Below the pieces are notes generated by a model. The model searched no databases. It was not told the DNA's origin and saw nothing but the letters and a program-made list of their open reading frames with translations. A stretch of 64,000 nt of DNA from Actinobacteria bacterium OV320. Lineage in GTDB: Bacteria > Actinomycetota > Actinomycetes > Streptomycetales > Streptomycetaceae. The stretch is from positions 558,001 to 622,000 of the forward strand of contig LJCX01000030.1 in the NCBI GenBank assembly GCA_001298545.1, written 5' to 3'. Of the stretch, positions 60,680-64,000 are shown piece after piece. Position numbers and translations under genes: made by a program. Each line of letters starts with the position of its first letter. Position 1 is the first letter of the stretch.

Positions 60680-61933
60680 ATGCCCGAACCCTCCCCACCC
60701 GTCTCCCCCACCATCGCAGCCATGGACGACACCGACGCGGCGAGAGCCCGTGCGGCCATGGTCGCCCGCCTCCACAGGGCCGGGCATCTACCCCCGGGCC
60801 CGGTGTCCGAGGCACTTCTGGCGCTGGATCGCCAGGTACTGATGCCGCAGGCGTACGTGCGACGCAGCGCACCGGACGAGGCCCCACCACGCTGGGATCT
60901 GCTGGACTGGTCGGCGCCCGAGGACCGGGACGAGCTGTTGCACGTGCTCTACAGCGGGGACAGCGTCGCCATCCAGCATGACGGTGAACCACTGCTGGGC
61001 CGGGCGCGCGGCACGCGCTCGGGCGGGGCGATGACGTCCATGTCGAGCGTGATGGGGATGACCGTCGAGCTCCTGCAGGAGCTGGATCTGGAGCCTGGAC
61101 AGCGGGTGCTGGATGTCGGCACGGGCGCCGCCGTGACCGCTGCGGTGGCCTGCTTCGTCAGCGGCGACGCCGGGGTCGTCACCATCGACCGCGACGAACA
61201 CGTCACCTCGGCCGCCGCCGCCCACCTCGCCGACCTCGACTACCGGCCCACCGTGATCACGGGAGATGGAAAGGCGGGCTGGCCCGACCGAGCGCCGTAC
61301 GACCGGGTGTTCGTCTCCTTCGCCGTCCCCCGGGTGCCACCGGCGCTGGTGGAACAGCTCGCGCCGCAGGGGTTATCGCTGGCGACGGTCGGCACCAGTT
61401 CGCCCTCGTGGCCAGGACTTGCCGTGATCACGAAAACCGCCCGGGGACGCGTCGCGGGAGAGCTGCGGGCGGTCGAGTTCGGGCACCGTGCCGGGTGGGG
61501 CTGGGACCGCCTCTTCCTGTCCGCCGCGTTCCGCGAACAGATGGCCACAGCCGAAGGCGTGATCGTACGCGGGCACCGCCTGCCACCACCCCGAGAGGCG
61601 CGGGGATTCTGGCTGGCCCTCGATCACCTTCGGCCCGGACTGGTATGCAACTTCGGCGCCGAGCACCTTCAGATAGGAGCTCCGGAGTGCGGCTCCTGGG
61701 TGCGCGTGAGCCCGGATGGTGACGGCACGTGCTCAGTCACAGAGTTCGGGCCTCGCAGCATCTGGCACGAGATCGAAGAGATCGCGGACCAGTGGCGGGT
61801 GGCCGGCGAACCCGACGCGTACCGGATCGAGTTCTCTGCGGACGGAAAGCAGTGGGCGGTCGCCGGATCCGGCCGTATCGAGCTGTGCTGGACGCTCCGC
61901 GACGAACGCCCTGCGAAAGGGGACCTGCAGTGA
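60680..61933 (+). CDS. PCMT-like SAM methyltransferase
   Basis: 417 aa. PCMT-type N-terminal half (SEALLALDRQVLMPQAYV, GQRVLDVGTGAAVTAAVACF, VVTIDRDEHVTSAAAAHLA, APYDRVFVSFAVPRVPPALVEQL) and a ~190-residue C-terminal extension (GFWLALDHLRPGLVCNFGAE, EFGPRSIWHEIEEIADQW). Comparable in size and plan to the proteins at 32267 and 37596. ATG 60680 with GAGGAG upstream. Its stop overlaps the next reading frame. No precursor peptide was found nearby. Confidence 0.82.
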   Translation: MPEPSPPVSPTIAAMDDTDAARARAAMVARLHRAGHLPPGPVSEALLALDRQVLMPQAYVRRSAPDEAPPRWDLLDWSAPEDRDELLHVLYSGDSVAIQHDGEPLLGRARGTRSGGAMTSMSSVMGMTVELLQELDLEPGQRVLDVGTGAAVTAAVACFVSGDAGVVTIDRDEHVTSAAAAHLADLDYRPTVITGDGKAGWPDRAPYDRVFVSFAVPRVPPALVEQLAPQGLSLATVGTSSPSWPGLAVITKTARGRVAGELRAVEFGHRAGWGWDRLFLSAAFREQMATAEGVIVRGHRLPPPREARGFWLALDHLRPGLVCNFGAEHLQIGAPECGSWVRVSPDGDGTCSVTEFGPRSIWHEIEEIADQWRVAGEPDAYRIEFSADGKQWAVAGSGRIELCWTLRDERPAKGDLQ

Positions 61934-62788
61934 ACCCGCCCGCCGATCACCCACCCACTCCGGATCCGGATGGCGAGGACCTGTTGTTCGGGCCAGCGGC
62001 CGACGAGTACGCCCGCTTCCGGCCGGGCGTACCCGAGCAGGTTGCCTGGCTACTGGCCGACGCCGTGAAGGGCGTACCGGACGTGACGCTGCTCGACCTC
62101 GGAGCGGGCACCGGGCAAGTTGCCGCAGCTCTCCTCCCAGCGCTTCCCCGTATTACTCACGTGGATCTGGTCGACCCCAGCCGGGCCCAACTCCGTGAAG
62201 CCGTCGTCACCCTCCACCCTCTGTTGGGGAACCGCGCTCTGTCCTGCCACGAAGTCCCGGCCGACCGGTTCAACCCTCAACGGCCGAACTACTGGGCTGA
62301 CTTGATCACCTGCTGCCGGGCCTTCCACTGGATGAACCGCCCCGCCGTACTGGCGATGGCCACCCGGGTGGAGGCCCGCACGCGACGCTCGCACTCATGG
62401 GTGACGGCAGCCTGTGGACCCACGAAGCCGACTGGACAGGCATGTTGAAGGGCTTGATCCAGTCCTATCTCGGGCCTGGCCGCCGTGTCGGCAGCTGCGG
62501 CACTACACCGAGCCAAGCCGCCGTTACGAGGACGACCTCGCCGACTCCGCCTTCAGCGACGTCAGCCAGCACCTCTTCCGCTTCCCCCGGGTCTGGACGC
62601 CGCAGCAGGTGATCGGCTATCTGCGCACCACCTCGTTCGCCCGAGCCGACCTGTTCGCCGAGCGGCACGCCGAGTTCGAAGCGGATGCGCTGCACATGCT
62701 CGAAGGACACGCCGATGAGAACGGATGGTTGACCGAGCAGGTCGACTTCACGGTGCTGCTGGCCCGCCGCCCGGGAGGCACCGCGTGA
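61930..62788 (+). pseudogene. SAM methyltransferase with two frameshifts
   Basis: From GTG 61930 the frame reads a class I methyltransferase (FGPAADEYARFRPGVPEQ, LLDLGAGTGQVAAALLPALP, AFHWMNRPAVL). Around 62370 it shifts into another frame (ALMGDGSLWTHEADWTGMLK, LIQSYLG). Near 62490 it shifts into a third (HYTEPSRRYEDDLADSAFSD, FRFPRVWTPQQVIGYLRTTS), which ends at 62788. Reassembled it would be a normal ~280-aa enzyme. Two breaks argue for a pseudogene, unless they are sequencing errors. Confidence 0.75.
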
Positions 62789-62938
62789 ACGGGCGGCCCG
62801 CCGCTGGGCGGTTCACACTTCCGGTCGACGTACACCTGATCCTGCTGCGCGACAGCCCCAAGGGCCAGCAGGTGGCTGACCGGGCGGACCGGACCCGTGT
62901 ATGCGGCCGGGATGTGGCATCTGCCCTCTGTTCACTAG
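62785..62938 (+). pseudogene. 5' remnant of a NUDIX gene
   Basis: GTG 62785 overlaps the methyltransferase stop and reads LPVDVHLILLRDSPKGQQV, like the N-terminus of the NUDIX-APH protein (PVDVHLILRRGGEVLL). A one-base shift gives GPVYAAGMWHLPSVH, matching DTYASGLLHMPSGH there, and then stops at 62938 before the NUDIX box. Truncated and frameshifted. Confidence 0.6.
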
Positions 62939-63682
62939 GCCAGCCCCCTGATCCACCCCCGGCCTGGGGGTGCGGGCCTGCCGGAGGTTCACCCCTGCGC
63001 AGGTCCGGCAGCGGTGCGCGACCTGCACCTGGCTGCCCTTCCTCGCCGTGCTGCGCGAGGCCCGGCACCAGGCCGGCCTCTGCTGGAACTCGGAAGCCTG
63101 AGCCTCCCGCATCGAGTACGAGGAGACACCAACCGTAGCGCCCGGCCTCATGTCGATGCTCTCCTGCGGCTGGTGCAACTGGACAGCAATGTCAGCGCAC
63201 AGCATGGCGAACTCGTAGTCGGCGGCCCGGAACTCTTCCCGGGTGATGGGCTTGTAGTGCTTGCCCATCCAGGTGTGGGCTTCGACCTCGGCCCGCGTGA
63301 CGGAGGCTAGGTCGTCCACCGGGTCGGTGACGTGGGCGTCGACGAGACCGTACTGGTAGCGGTTCATCTCGGTGACGTGCTGGCGGATGCGCACCCACGG
63401 ATCGTTGCTGCGGCCGATCTTGACGCGGGGAATGGGCCCGGCGATCTCCAGAACATACAGCCGCTGGCATCGGATGCCCGTGCTGACCAAGACATTGCAG
63501 ACGCGTGACAGGACTCGTTCCTGATGGCGCCGGATCATGGGCGGCAGCGGAGCCTCGGCCCCGGCCAGCAGAGCCGCCCTGGCCTCCTGCTGCGTCTGCT
63601 GGAACGTGGGAACCAGGAGGAAGGGCGCAAACGGCGGAAGGGGCACGGGCAGCATGGGCGCCGGCGGCGGTATGGTTGTCAC
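62813..63682 (-). CDS. GIY-YIG/T5orf172-type domain protein with doubtful C-terminus
   Basis: 289 aa in frame. Residues ~75-165 fit the T5orf172 (GIY-YIG superfamily) pattern: LYVLEIAGPIPRVKIGRSNDPWVRIRQH, EVEAHTWMGKHYKPITREEF. The N-terminus is Pro-rich. After ~residue 200 the sequence becomes Arg/Pro-rich and runs antisense to the NUDIX remnant, so the natural 3' end was probably lost and the frame now runs into foreign DNA. GTG start at 63682. Confidence 0.6.
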   Translation of the reverse strand: MTTIPPPAPMLPVPLPPFAPFLLVPTFQQTQQEARAALLAGAEAPLPPMIRRHQERVLSRVCNVLVSTGIRCQRLYVLEIAGPIPRVKIGRSNDPWVRIRQHVTEMNRYQYGLVDAHVTDPVDDLASVTRAEVEAHTWMGKHYKPITREEFRAADYEFAMLCADIAVQLHQPQESIDMRPGATVGVSSYSMREAQASEFQQRPAWCRASRSTARKGSQVQVAHRCRTCAGVNLRQARTPRPGVDQGAGLVNRGQMPHPGRIHGSGPPGQPPAGPWGCRAAGSGVRRPEV

Positions 63683-63774
63683 CAGCTGATCATCCCCGGT
63701 GAGCGCTCCGCCCCGCAGCGATATGCCGGGGCCCGCTTGTACCGTGGCGCCAGCCCGCCGAGCCGCCCCCGTGC

Positions 63775-64000
63775 CTATGCCGGGCGCCTAGGCAAACGCT
63801 CCTCAAGCGGCTCGAAGCCCTCAGGCACAGGGATCCCGAACCTCTGGCATAGCAATGGCACATCGTGACGATCGACATCACGGGCCGGGTATCCCGTATG
63901 CCAGCGCACGGCCCACTCCGCCGACTCGCACCGCACCGCAGTCCCGGCAATCGAACCATGTCCGGCGAGTGCCTCAGCCGGAAAGGCACCGCCATCCACC
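63775..64000 (-). CDS. Partial gene at the right edge, unknown function
   Basis: At least 74 aa, ending at a TAG (63775-63777). The visible part (ALAGHGSIAGTAVRCESAEW, GYPARDVDRHDVPLLCQRFG, FGIPVPEGFEPLEERLP) is protein-like but not recognised. A GTG at 63999 could be the start or an internal codon; the gene may extend beyond the window. Confidence 0.45.
   Translation of the reverse strand, partial: VDGGAFPAEALAGHGSIAGTAVRCESAEWAVRWHTGYPARDVDRHDVPLLCQRFGIPVPEGFEPLEERLPRRPA

Noticed and set aside
1..64000. tRNA, rRNA and CRISPR arrays
   Set aside because: No cloverleaf with anticodon, rRNA signature or regularly spaced repeats was found by eye; the four-helix leaders lack tRNA features such as the T-loop GTTCRA or a CCA end.

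Overview
The window is very GC-rich actinobacterial DNA. GTG starts, GTGA/ATGA stop-start overlaps, a conservon, paired XRE/TPR regulators and an FxLD-type lanthipeptide locus all point to Streptomyces or a close relative. Two insertion sequences, several decayed genes and many specialised-metabolism genes suggest an accessory region. No rRNA, tRNA or CRISPR array was seen.

Layout. (1) 64-1611: a divergent pair, an XRE/phospholipase-D-like regulator and a HAD phosphatase, share a strongly palindromic intergenic site. (2) 8955-1652, minus strand: an operon-like run of three NUDIX proteins (one with two domains), an ABC exporter, a 69-aa membrane protein overlapping both neighbours, a hydroxymethylbilane-synthase-like enzyme, an MFS transporter and a methyltransferase. 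(3) 8956-10254: mostly degraded DNA holding one copy (A) of a recurring promoter-plus-leader element. (4) 10255-20635: a plus-strand cluster with NUDIX, a 49-aa peptide, radical SAM enzyme, HPr-kinase-like P-loop protein, carbamoyltransferase, APH-fold kinase, DegT aminotransferase, NUDIX, nucleotide-sugar dehydrogenase, adenosine deaminase and CutA. (5) 20751-22973: an IS21-type element with a 6-bp target duplication, lying beside a frameshifted XRE pseudogene. (6) 23287-29250: class IV aminotransferase, TrmO, two XRE/TPR regulators, a NUDIX remnant and an alpha/beta hydrolase. (7) 29780-34277: a regulatory/methyltransferase operon (HATPase, unknown, small membrane protein, LuxR HTH, two methyltransferases), ending in an IS110-type element (about 34255-35600). 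(8) 35746-46993: leader element copy B, a NUDIX-APH fusion, then an FxLD lanthipeptide cluster with two PCMT-type methyltransferases, precursor, LanB, LanC, a second SpaB_C protein and an unknown. (9) 47161-51563: leader copy C, a small membrane protein and a conservon. (10) 51622-57315: acyl-CoA dehydrogenase, unknowns, two endonuclease/phosphatase-fold genes (one truncated) and a helicase with helicase-associated repeats. (11) 57747-64000: a second ABC exporter/tandem-NUDIX/methyltransferase module, a methyltransferase pseudogene, a NUDIX remnant, a GIY-YIG-type protein and a partial gene.

Themes. NUDIX domains appear at eight intact or broken loci plus one short remnant, repeatedly beside SAM methyltransferases, ABC exporters and APH-fold kinases. 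The most interesting non-coding signal is a set of three leaders (near 9677, 35746 and 47161). In each, a -10-like hexamer lies exactly 11 nt before a conserved block that can fold into a four-helix junction. Its closing helix abuts or overlaps the Shine-Dalgarno sequence of the following start codon, and one helix shows compensatory changes (G-C, G-U, A-U). The most interesting gene set is 10716-18983, an unfamiliar combination that could make a radical-SAM peptide or a nucleoside/uronate-type metabolite.
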